A stretch of DNA of 64,000 nucleotides from assembly GCF_032854445.1 (NCBI RefSeq), contig NC_088307.1, positions 11,346,001 to 11,410,000 of the forward strand. The letters run 5' to 3'. Of this stretch, positions 23,001-33,035 are shown piece after piece (the first letter of the stretch is position 1; each line of letters starts with the position of its first letter). Made by a program: the position numbers and the translations under genes. Under the pieces are notes generated by a model. It saw nothing but the letters and a program-made list of their open reading frames with translations, was not told where the DNA came from and did not search any database. The stretch is from Liolophura sinensis (Eukaryota > Mollusca > Polyplacophora > Chitonida > Chitonidae).

Positions 23001-26000
23001 AAGTGTGGCAATGGTACTGAGGACGTTTCTCCTCTTCTGCTAAACAACAAAGTCGTTAACACCAAGTCGTTATATGTTTATTGACTTGATTGGTGGTTTA
23101 CGCCTTTCTCTACAATATTTCACTCATATACGACGGCGGCCAACATTATGGCGGGAGGAAATCTGACAAAGGCTGCGGTGCGGGTCTGGGCTGAGGTAGA
23201 GAGATGGAACCTGCTGACAGATCTTCCCACGCACGACCGGAGAAGCCGACATAAGCTGAACTTGAACGCACAGCGATCATATTGGGGAGAGGTTTCTGAG
23301 TCATTGTGTTGCACGAGCACGTTAACCATCGCAGCACAACCCTCCCATCCCCCTCCTGGTTATTTATATATTTTATGATTTGCAGTGTTTAACACTCAAC
23401 TATTCACTCAAGAGAATTTTACTTGTCTTTATTTATTTATTTGACTTTTGCTTAGCGCTACAGTCAAGAACTTCAGTCACATTTACAAATTTTATGGATG
23501 GTGGAAACCGTTGAGCTCTGGGCTAAACTACCGCCTTTCGGCAAGTAACTGACACTCTTTGTGATTACATGTACTTCTGTGCAACAAATGTCACCAGGCC
23601 GTTAACTGGTTTATTTGACTGATGTTTATGTCCACATGTATTTCTCTTTTATATGACGGCAGTCATCTTCACGGGTGACCGAAACTGGAGTGCTCAGAGT
23701 ACACAACGGGTAAGGGGTTCTCTAAGCGTCATCATTTTTCACCTGTTAGTAGCTTACATCTGTTACAAATATAGCTGCAATTAAGGTGCGACTGTATAGT
23801 CGCTGATAGCGTCCATTTTTAACCGCGACCTTCCCGACCCCGCATCTTCCACAAGGGCACGTAGGTCGCGATGTTGTTAAATCCGCACCCTCCTCTGGCT
23901 CGCGAAGGTCGCGGTCAAAAATGTAAGCTTTCAACGACTATAGCGATTCAAGTGAACTTTTCGTGTTAGGGTTGGGTTCCGTATAGCATTATTTTGAACT
24001 TATCCTTTGTTCCTGTGTTTGGGACTTGGTGGGGGTTTTAGTTTGTTCGCAGTAGGCTTATAAGTAACTTTTTAGGATGTCGGGTGGGATATGAAATGTC
24101 AGTCGTAGTTGTCTTTTACACAGAATACCAGTTTGGCTGAATCAGTGTGCTCAGTGCTGTAAAGGGTACGTAGGAATACCCAAATAACGTCGTACTTTTT
24201 CAGTCATAGGAATCCATAGAGTGCATGTAAGGTGCCCCCTTTTTGCAGGACGGATTTCCACAGCTCTTTTATCTAGTGCTGCTTCACTGTGACGCCTTAC
24301 GGAAGGCAAGAAAGACGTCCCGCCAGAGCCATTATACTGATACGTGTCAGCCAGTCGTCGCACTATCCCCTTCATGCCGAACGCCAAGCGACGAAGTCAC
24401 AACTTCCTCTCTTAAGGTCTTAGGTGAGACTCGACCCAGGATTGACCTTGGATCTACCGCTCCCGAAGTGGACGCGCTAGCAACTGTGCTATCGGGGCCG
24501 ATACCAAATAAGTGTACTCGATGCTGTAAACAGCCAGTATGCAGGAATATTTAAAAAAATGTACTCTGTGTTATAATTTGTGTATTCGCAATACTCAATT
24601 AGTTATACAAGGAGCTAATATAATAATACGCTAGCTTGTCGTGTGTCGTAGGGCTAAACCAGGTGAAATGGCATACACAATTCAATGACAGTTAATTTCT
24701 AGGTCCATTTAAAGGATAAAAACGTATAATTTGGCTGGCTCCTTCAGAATGTCGGGTTTAAACAAATGAGAGGAGGAAAGCGCGGGTCTGACCTGGAGCT
24801 GGAAGTGACATGCCTTAAATAAACTCACTGTGTAAATCTGATTTGCGTTTGCAGGGCGGTTAACCCATCGCCTTCAACAGATCGCCATGTTTGCACATTC
24901 TGTCTGATGTAGATTGTCTCAGAGTCAATCAATGTGACGACGTTACATCGGTGTTTAAACACTAAAAAAAATAATAATTTGTTAAATTTAACAGAAAGCC
25001 AGATGCTATAATTTTTGTTATTGCGGCAGTTATTGGCTTAAATGTAGCAAATATTCTTTACAATAAAATGTTCAATCAGCATGATTATTGTATTAGGCTA
25101 ACAGAAGATTATGTTGAATATGACAGGGTACTATGTCATACTAACAGAATACATTCCAGCATCATTCAGAAAACAGACTTTCGGTTAAAATTAACCAACT
25201 ATTTTTTTTTTGAGTGAAGCTTTAGTATATTGCGTGAATGCAAAATGGCTTATATAGCTATACAGAGTCATAGACGCTTGATAGTTACAAGTAGCACTGA
25301 TGCAAAACAAAAACAAAAGTGCTACACCTAAAAAACTGAAAACATTTAACATTCTATAACTTTTACAACTGAAAACAAAAGACGAAACTGAAGATAAAAA
25401 AATTAGAGGGTTAGAATTAAACCTAAAAATTATATCTTCTGAGGAAAACCGTTACCTGAAAACGAATGTCAACAAGTGGTTACACAACGGTATAATGTAC
25501 TCTAACTCCCTCCAGCCCCCCCCCCCTACCATCACCCCCCCCTTCCAGGAATATGTGACACCTGTTTATGTCACTAGAAGCTGGTGAACTCCAACTTGTA
25601 ACCTAGTGTCAGTTGTTGATTTTGTGTTGAATACTATTCGCATTTCCTCATTGTCTGACTAGGCTAAAAATGCACACGTGTTTTTTTTTTTTTTTTTTTT
25701 TTTTTGGCAACCTTTTCTTGAATTGCTCAAAAAAGCGATAAGAGCGATGAGAAATTTGTCAGACAAATAAAGAGCATTTCTAAACACGGAAATAACTTCA
25801 GGAAGACAAATCCCGGCTTTAAAAGAGGCCAATCGTGAAGAATGGCATGGGATTCACATGAAACTCGGCTTCCAAACGGATTTCTTGTTCGTTTGTGCGA
25901 TCAGCCATCCTGTCTGAATTTAAAGGCGCAAGAAGCAAACAAAATGGCATGTGTATGTGGAGAGAGGTTTAGACAAATGCTGGGATGACTGGTTGACTGG

Positions 26001-28537
26001 TTGATCGAATTGTTCGTTTGATTGGTTGATTTATTGCTTGCTTTTCTGATTGATTGACTAATTGATTGATTGATTGAATGATTGATTGAATGAATTATTG
26101 AATGAAAAATTGGCTAATTAATTCATTGAATCGTTCACAGGTCTTGTAACTGATGTACATTAAGGATCATCAAAAATGTGGTGACCCACCCGGATAGCAC
26201 AGTTGGTAGAGCGTCCGCTTCGGGACCGGTAGATCCAGGATCAAACCTGAGTGGAGTCACACCTAAGACTTTAAAAGAGGAAGTTTTAACTTCCTGGCTT
26301 GGTCTTCAGCATGAAGGACATCGTACAACGACTGGTTGACACGTATCAGTATAATGGCTCTGGCGGGGCGGCTTGCTTGCCTTCGGTAAGGCGTCTCAGT
26401 GAAGCAGCACTAAATAAAAGAGCGGTGGAAATCCGTCCTGCAACAAGGAGGTACATTACATACACCCTATTGATTCCTTCGTCGTCATACGACTGAAAAA
26501 TTGTTGAGCACGACGTTAAACCCCAAGCACTCACTCACACACTCAAAATCTGGCAAAACAGAGTGGTGAGTGAAACACATTGATCATGATACGCTGGTTA
26601 TGCGAAAAGTCATATAAATTCACGTATCGGTACTAAATGTGACAAGTAGGGGAACATAGGTGAGTTTTAGTACGAAATTGTTGTTGATTGTTAAAGGGGA
26701 ATTGTGATAACCAGTTGAAAAAACAATTTTACGAAACAGTAACAGCCAATATGGCAGTGCTGTGGACAATTACGTGCCTGCTATAAGAAATTTAAAAAAA
26801 GGTTGTTGTATATATGAAATGCGCAGACTTTTTAATTCTACATACGACTGGAGTTATCTCACCAAAACTGTAATCTCAACTGATCTTTATTTTTTTATTA
26901 CCCTTTTTATTTATTATTTTTCTAATCGATACTTCACGTAAGTCCGATTTCTCTCTTTCTACTGACATTGTCAAGTTGTAAAAGCCCGGATTTATGAAAA
27001 CCTGATTTAAAAAAAACAATTTTAAGAAATGTATATTGGGTTGTACATTTACAGTGTTTACTGCAGACTCTATCACAGTGCTGATACAGCGCTCCACAAC
27101 AAATGTATAAGGAGTGTATAGGGAGTATTGCACACAAAGCGTTGCACGTGACTGGTAGACATTTGACGCATGCCCGCTAGCGTGTTTAGAATGGGCTCTA
27201 GTTCCTGAACGATCCAGGCTTTATAGCTTGGTCTAATCCGGGAAAGTAAAGATGAAAACACCCCCAGTTTAAACACAGGAAACGAGCCTTTTTTTCACCG
27301 CATATAGACAAGACTGGATTTGGCCTGAACATATAACTTGAACGATACAGACTGTGGTGGAGGTAGTAACGTCATACTCTAAATTGAATACAAGGACTGA
27401 GGCCTCTTCATTTACCATGACGGGATGTCAACACCATATGGACAAACTTAATCACTGTGAATAAAATAAACCATTATGTCACAAAATGAACCACTGTGAA
27501 CAAAATGAACCACTGTGAACAAAATGAACCACTGTGAACAAAATGAACCACTATTAACAAAATGAACCACTGTGAACAAAATGAACCACTATTAACAAAA
27601 TGAACCACTGTTAACAAAATGAACCACTGTGAACAAAATGAACCACTGTGAACAAAATGAACCACTGTGAACAAAATGAACCACTGTGAACAAAATGAAC
27701 CACTGTATGAGCAATATGTAAAACCAAAATCGCGCGCAGTCAAAAGCATTAGTACGAAGTCAATACGAAAACGCCGGAGTACCGTTAGATGCTGGCTGGC
27801 GAGACTACAACAGTGATAGTTTACAAAGCGTCAAGCGATAATACTTGTATAATACCTTACATGCAGTGTAATTTTTGGTTTTGGATTATGTCGATTTGTT
27901 GACATTTATTTTAACTTGCTGGCTTCACGTTTATTGTTCTCTTGACCTTCAGATTTACGGCACGTGGGGTGATGAAGTCTACTCTAGTAAATTCCTATCG
28001 TATCGCCCATCACGTGTCCGCACTCGCACACTCCTAAATGAATACTAGATGTGTGGGTAAGTAAGTGTTCTTGACAGCTAATCCTCTTTTTTGTTGCTAT
28101 TAAAACGAAAAGACAGTTCTTACCATAACAGTTATGTGTTTCTTACGTCAATACGTTTCCGAAATGATAGCGGTAGTTTTCTTGTGAATGGCGGTGGTTT
28201 CGTGATGAATGGCTGTGGTTTCGTTTCGAATGGCCGTGGTTTCGTTACGAATGGCGTTGGTTACTTTATGATTGGCAGCGGTTTCCTTAATAATGACAAT
28301 GGTGGCTTTGCATATTTTCCGTCTGTTTCCTTCTGCTTCCCTCCTGCCACAGGCTTGACCGTCTTCGTATGAGCGAAGCACTCTTCAGTAAAACCTCAGT
28401 CAGATAAATGATTCAAATCCATTATGAATTTCAGCAACAATTAAATGTCTATCCTTACCTTCGTCTTCAAGGGATACCTCCACTAAAACGAGCAATGACA
28501 GAAGGCAGGTAATCCAAACAAGACTGTATGTGCCCAT
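20060..28537 (-). CDS. GPI-anchored protein with one Ly6/uPAR three-finger domain
   Basis: Four coding exons on the minus strand: 28537-28459, 23039-22872, 21385-21257 and 20217-20060. They splice GT-AG in phase 1 to 177 aa. Exon 1 encodes a signal peptide (hydrophobic core about residues 6-19). The Ly6 domain (C37-N121) has ten cysteines at 37, 40, 52, 68, 72, 88, 104, 113, 115 and 120 and a sequon at N67. The last exon has the family motif ELDEHL and a hydrophobic tail after about residue 155, indicating a GPI anchor. The domain matches domain 2 of the plus-strand gene best (shared spacing NSGxP, NCL, TTWK, NCT, RTN/KTN, DGCY). Exon 2 has a TAGCAG tandem acceptor, so 23036 is an alternative start. 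The gene converges with the other Ly6 gene, with the stop codons about 2.5 kb apart. Confidence 0.85.
20417..20556 (-). repeat. SINE-A copy with large internal deletion
   Basis: The tail region joins directly to ATGAGCTGGATTTGAACTC, and the head ends in gagcgctaatccacag. Confidence 0.7.
20606..20760 (+). repeat. SINE-C copy whose tail feeds a tandem array
   Basis: This begins TTGGCCTGGTGTCAGTATAA and ends in the SINE-B-like tail TCGTCATCTGATTGAAAAAG then GTACGGCGTAAAACCCCAAG. The next base pairs start the 35-bp array. Confidence 0.75.
20748..21240. repeat. 35-bp minisatellite, about 14 units
   Basis: The unit is CGTAAAACCCCAAGCATACA plus TACGTACATGTACAA. Units are nearly identical, with a TACGCACATG variant block in the middle. 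The array starts in the SINE-C tail and ends about 16 bases from the exon 3 donor of the minus-strand Ly6 gene. Open frames of 173-199 codons here are artefacts. Confidence 0.95.
21700..21885 (-). repeat. SINE-A copy
   Basis: This runs from TTTTTCGCCACACTAAGAAT through CATCCGCAGGTTGCTGCGAG to CTTGAACTCACAGCGTCC, in intron 2 of the minus-strand Ly6 gene. Confidence 0.8.
21924..22871 (-). repeat. Tandem array built from a splice-donor region
   Basis: About 16-18 units of 52-65 bp contain TACTTACTGCCCGGGTAGAG or variants followed by a (c)atgttttctata stretch. The real end of Ly6 exon 2 (22872) and its donor have the same sequence. On the coding strand each unit reads CTCTACCCGGGCA|GTAAGTA. Units near the exon keep GTAAGT; distal units at about 22015-22190 read CTAAGT. 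C-rich linkers, including a run of about 18 C at 22836-22853, separate units. Confidence 0.85.
23080..23330 (-). repeat. SINE-A copy, diverged
   Basis: This spans TGGTTTACGCCTTTCTCTAC to the head region TTGCACGAGCACGTTAACC. Part of the core is altered. Confidence 0.75.
23331..24194. other. Ly6 intron 1 sequence, nothing clear
   Basis: Possible very old SINE-A remnants lie near 23430-23530 (TTTATTTATTTGACTTTTGC). An imperfect inverted repeat in about 23810-23915 is built on cgcgaccttc/gaaggtcgcg. Confidence 0.35.
24195..24505 (-). repeat. SINE-B copy
   Basis: This starts ACTTTTTCAGTCATAGGAAT and ends in the tRNA-like head (CAACTGTGCTATCGGGGCCG). Confidence 0.85.
24960..25217. mobile_element. 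MITE-1 copy
   Basis: The left end ACTAAAAAAAATAATAATTTG leads into the palindrome TTGTTAAATTTAACAG. The right end is AACTATTTTTTTTTTGAGTG. The central part is diverged. Confidence 0.75.
25510..25706. repeat. Poly-C and poly-T tracts
   Basis: Two C-runs lie near 25518-25550. A T-run of about 25 bases starts at 25681. Confidence 0.8.
26010..26140. repeat. ATTG-type microsatellite
   Basis: Repeats of GATT/TGAT units with interruptions. Confidence 0.8.
26187..26545 (+). repeat. SINE-B copy, full length
   Basis: The head CCGGATAGCACAGTTGGTAG, the anticodon arm with TTCGGGA, the body and the tail AACCCCAAGCACTCACTCAC are all present. Confidence 0.85.
27456..27706. repeat. 19-bp minisatellite, about 13 units
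   Basis: The unit AAAATGAACCACTGTGAAC alternates with a variant CTATTAAC. It lies in intron 1 of the minus-strand Ly6 gene. Confidence 0.9.
28160..28310. repeat. 21-bp minisatellite, about 7 units
   Basis: The unit is near GGTTTCGTTACGAATGGCCGT. It is open in several frames but needs no place in the Ly6 coding sequence, which is complete without it. Confidence 0.75.
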
Positions 28538-28635
28538 TCTGACGACCACCCAGAATGGCTGGCTTAACTGTTACTGGGACTCTGTGAAACAAAGTAACAT
28601 TTTAAACCGATAGGACAAACCGCGAGAGAAAGCGT

Positions 28636-28647
28636 GAGTCACGTGAC
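28636..28647 (-). promoter_or_regulatory. Palindromic E-box GTCACGTGAC
   Basis: The 10-bp palindrome lies at 28638-28647, about 100 bases upstream of the minus-strand Ly6 start. Its coding-strand form CACGTGACTC is shared with the upstream region of the other Ly6 gene. A possible acceptor (tttcacag) near 28580 suggests it may lie in a 5' UTR intron. Confidence 0.35.
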
Positions 28648-28649
28648 CT

Positions 28650-31128
28650 CCGCTAATCCACAGTAAAACACAAGCCGAGCTCAAACAAACCGATCCTTTC
28701 ATTCGCGATGTAATTCGCCTCGCTCAGATGTAGGCTTTTGGTTTACAACTCCAGGGCGATGTTTGCTGTTTTCTTTCTGTGTGGCAACCGTAAAGAGCAC
28801 ATATATATATAATTCGGTCTGTCTGAGTAGAGTGACCCCAGCAACAACAATAGCATTTGTACCATCTTTCATAATGTGTAGAAGGAAAAGGAAAGCAGCA
28901 TAAAAACAGAACCATTTTCATCAAATTGCATGAGGACAGAGTGTGAAACTAAATAACGTTATTTATTAACGTTTAAAAAATGAAAATACAGACACGTCCA
29001 AGAAAAACAAGCGAAACAATAGCGATGTACGCATTTCCAAGATGGCGTCACGCCAAACATTTCAACCGAGAACAAACAAGCCTCTGTGTGCTTATGGCGA
29101 TGTGATTCCCGTGGACAAATGTTTTATTGATTGCATTGCTGACATTTGTTGACACGTTCCTAAAACGACCTTCTTTTCCGAGTTATAAGAAAAAGTAACG
29201 AACCCGTATTTGGCCAATTTGGGGTATACTGTATAAATCTGCAACAGCATTTTGATTTTCCTGTACAAGGATTAATAATAGAAACAAAACAGAAGTATTA
29301 TGAAATTATTGTAGCCACTACAATGATCTTTGCTAACCAATACACTTCAGATTAAGACAGATGGTCTTAGCCAGTGAAACCGTGAGTTCGAACCCATCTC
29401 TGGCTGTTGTGATGTTTCAATATTTCATCAGATACCTTTGTATACTTAACAAAAATATAAACCCACAAAAGAAAAAAAATGCCATGTTAAAATAACCTTT
29501 CGTGAAACATGCCCCCAAATGTATTTATTTGTATACTAACTGAGTTTTTTCCTCAAATCATGTAGCCCAATTGTAGTGGAAATCTAAGTCACAATTGATA
29601 CTGAGTATTTACCTTAATTGTTGAGTTAACGAGTTATTTAATACTGAGAGACAACAATACAGAAATTGTTTCGTGCGTTCATATTTGTGTTGAGTACAGT
29701 TTGGTTTGAATTGTACCCGCGATTTTCTTTACTCGTTGACCTAACCACATATTTTCAACAAAATAATAATTCCTGATTTATTGGCACAAGATACATGTCA
29801 CAATGAAACCAGTCCAGTAAACAACTATATTCTTAATGCTCCTTAATGGTCACACTAATACCCGGTGTACTAGACTGTTTATCTTTGTTTTTAATCATTT
29901 ATTAATCAGTATGTCTTATTTGCAAACAGATCTTACTTCACGATTATTGTTTACGGCTATTTCTGTTCACTTTGGATCCACTTTATTTTTAGATTTTCAT
30001 TTCATTCTTCATTTTTCCGGACTCTTTTCTTTTGTTTAATTAGTGAAACGTTCACCCCATAACCTTCAGCTTCACCTCAATACAACTATGAAAGATCAAT
30101 TTTCGGACACATGCACTTCCGCTTCTTTGTAAACAGTTACCCTCTGACATTTGGTGACCTTCCGTGTTATTGGAGACCACCATTTGTTTTCAATGAGTGA
30201 AGGATTCAACTGTATGAGACGCTGATATTTATTTTCTCTGAGCAATCATGGTTTGATTTTGTAGGAAATTAATAAACAAACTGACTCGATTGTTTGTAGC
30301 TTTTCAGTTTCGGAAGAGTTTAGTATTAGATGCATTACTGACACAAAGGCAAAGGTATTTACACAGTAGCAATAACTGGTCGCTCGACACTTGAGGACCC
30401 CAAAACCCAGAATCGGGAGATCTATTAGGCATGGTTGCCGAAGGTCTGTGGTTTTCTCCGGGTTCTTTTTGGCCTTCTCCATCCATAATCCTAGCTGTGG
30501 CTCACGTAAGTGAAACCAAGAATTCTAGAGCACGGCGTTAAATCTTAAACAAATAAATAAATTAATAAATAAGTAAATGTTAAAAAAAAAAAACAGATTC
30601 ATATGAATTTAGCCTCTCATCGATCAGCTATGAACACGATAAAAGCCGGTCTGTGTAGAATTTAGATCTAATAGAGTCTAGTTTTTTCCGATTTATTTAT
30701 GTTTCTACATCAAGCTGTGAAGAATGCAGACGAGTGGAACTCACCATCTCGCCAGGACACACAGGGGGCCGCGTTAACAATGTAACCGTTCACATACGCT
30801 CGTGTGTCCGTTTGCGCAATCTCATGTTTGTTAAAGACTATACTTGTATTCCACACAAACGTGGGAAAGTTTGTTAGTATGTTACCCAAGATCGGTGAGA
30901 TTTACACCTGTGTCCTTCACCCTTAAAACAGGCCTGCCGTGGCATTAGCAAACATTCGTGAGACGTTAAAGAACTATGAAATAAACAAATACAACGAAGA
31001 GTCGAGCCCATCGTTCTTATGTAAATCGGATAGATAATAACTAAAATCCGGACAACGATATCTGATGGGTGTCAAAACAAGCGGCGATCTTTCTACCAGT
31101 TTCTGTAGTTTCTAATTTATCCTTGTGA
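28650..31128. other. Intergenic stretch between the two clusters
   Basis: No exon was recognised. It contains a YY1/CRE-like AAGATGGCGTCAC (29039-29051) and a tRNA-like GTGAGTTCGAACCCATC at about 29380-29396. A decayed SINE-A 3' part lies at about 30434-30575, ending GCACGGCGTTAAATC and AAAT repeats. Confidence 0.45.
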
Positions 31129-31233
31129 GATAATGTTATCTGACCAACCCATGTCAGGTGTGCCACGTCCGGGTACTTAAAACGGTCACATCCACACCTG
31201 CGCCATTCCTGTGACAGTCCTTGTGCTTGACAG
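31129..31233 (+). promoter_or_regulatory. Promoter module and 5' UTR exon of gene A
   Basis: GATAATGTTATC (31129-31140) is a back-to-back pair of GATAA sites with two bases between. CAGGTG follows at 31155-31160. Downstream is a likely untranslated first exon ending TTGACAG|GTAAGT at 31233. The same order occurs before genes B, C and D. The transcription start is not defined. Confidence 0.6.
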
Positions 31234-32204
31234 GTAAGTCCTTAGATGGCGTGCATATCTGTTAATCGAGAAGCAACGGAGTTCATTTCCTCGCGACTCG
31301 AGTCCAAGCTATATTGACTCTTGCTCACCTGCAATGCATGATTTGCACACGTTTTCCAGTTCGCCAAAAAAACACCATCACAAATCCAGGAATGAACAAC
31401 AGATCACACGGCTTGGATCTCTTTAGGATGGGAAAGAATCATCATTGTTAAGGTGATGGGTATATGTGAATCGCGCTCCGGGTAGTGAGACTGCCCCTGT
31501 AAGTCAGGAAGTTAGATATGTTTTGAACAATAAATCGTCTGTTTTGTTGGCAAACTCCCGTTTTCCATTTTTACACCATTTATGTATACGTTTCTATCAC
31601 CTGAATCAACGAGCAACTTTTGGCTTCATTACCGTACAACTATATATGATCTGCTCATCTCTCACCAAGCCACTTTCGGATTCACTATATATACACATAC
31701 ATGTAACTGCAAACAGTGGGGGCTGGGGGGTGGGGGGGTATTGGTGGTGGAAGGAAAGCCACTTGTTTTATATCTGCCGAGGAGCACTCTTGTTTTGGCG
31801 AGAGCGTGGCATTGTGCACGTCTTCACACTTTGGATAACGAGGTTTGTTGGTCAACGTTGTTAGAAATGTCAGAGATAAAGTCCAGTGGGAAATTTCCAG
31901 CTCAGCTTGGCTGAGATATCTCATCATGAGTGAACCATTGATATAAACACATGTACGGAAACAGGATTCGCTCAGTAAAACCTTGGCTATAACTGGAGTT
32001 TGTTCAAATCCCCCTAACTTTAAACGGACTGTTATAAGTAGCGCTTCCAGAAAAAAAAACAACACATATGTCTTCATCGACAAATTTGCAGATTGAAACT
32101 GTATTCTTGACATGGCTAGGTTTTGATCTGGCTTCTGTAGGAAATATTTTAAATGTGCGAATAACTAGTGTTTAGGGTCTAATCTATGCGTCAAAACAGG
32201 CATT

Positions 32205-32560
32205 CGTACAACAGCCGTCAACCAATAAGGACGTTCAAGGGCAATAATTGCAAGACCAGTTTCTAAAACGACGTATAACACAAACCACCAAAGAACGTAG
32301 AAAGTATATCAAGTAGGAAAATAGGACGGAATCATGCAAAGAGAAGCAGTAAACAGTTTTTTATATCTTGTTGTGATCTAATTCAACAAGATGAATATAT
32401 AGCCCTTAGCCCCGGGTTAAGCGGAATTGGACATAATCACGAAGCCGCAGAGATTCTGTGCGCTCTGTCCACAAGTACCTACAAAAGAATTATGCTCACT
32501 GTAAAACTTAAGAAACTTGGAGTGAAGGCGTTTAATGGAATAACCTTGACACACTAGTTT
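32205..32560 (+). repeat. Interspersed repeat X2
   Basis: This begins CAGCCGTCAACC and contains ggacgttc-caggg, gcaataattgcaag, aagtata and gcaaagagaagcagt-aacagt. It is shared with 44100-44550 and partly with 53262-53495. Confidence 0.65.
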
Positions 32561-32704
32561 TTGCAGTGATAACTTGTGACGTCACACATCGTCACACATC
32601 GTCACACAACGCGCAGGATCTAACAAATGCAAGATCCTTCGGTATATTGCTGTCCAAGTAAGGATAATTTACAATGCCGAAATATCCCTCTAGTCGTAAA
32701 GTTT

Positions 32705-32822
32705 GCCTGTCCCAGCACAACGACCCAGACCAATGCGGTCGCTGTGAGTTCAAGTCCAGCTCCTGAGAATTGCGTAAAATATCAATATCAAATTGCCTAA
32801 CATATCAATCGAATAAATAAAT
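32705..32822 (+). repeat. SINE-A copy with core deleted
   Basis: The head half (AATGCGGTCGCTGTGAGTTC) joins the tail (GCGTAAAATATCAATATC, AAAT repeats). Confidence 0.7.
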
Positions 32823-33035
32823 TAAATGTGCGAAATCCACTATTATTTGTTTGATTGATTAAAGTCGAAGTTTTCACTTTCATTACGGAGATCAATTTTA
32901 TATGCGGAGGAAACCTGGGTATATTTATTTTCTGAAATGGATATTCGGTGATTTTGAAGAACAGTTTTCTTCTATATTTATTTCAGTCTACACAAAAACC
33001 ACTCAGCCATAAAACAGTCGCTGGAATCAGAAATC

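Noticed and set aside
28091-28372. Gly/Phe/Asn-rich 93-codon frame
   Set aside because: It is produced by a 21-bp minisatellite in a Ly6 intron; the Ly6 coding sequence closes in frame without it.
31685-32113. 142-codon minus-strand open frame
   Set aside because: It lies in the 5' UTR intron of gene A, has no splice or homology support, and its end is low-complexity P/H-rich from a G-run.
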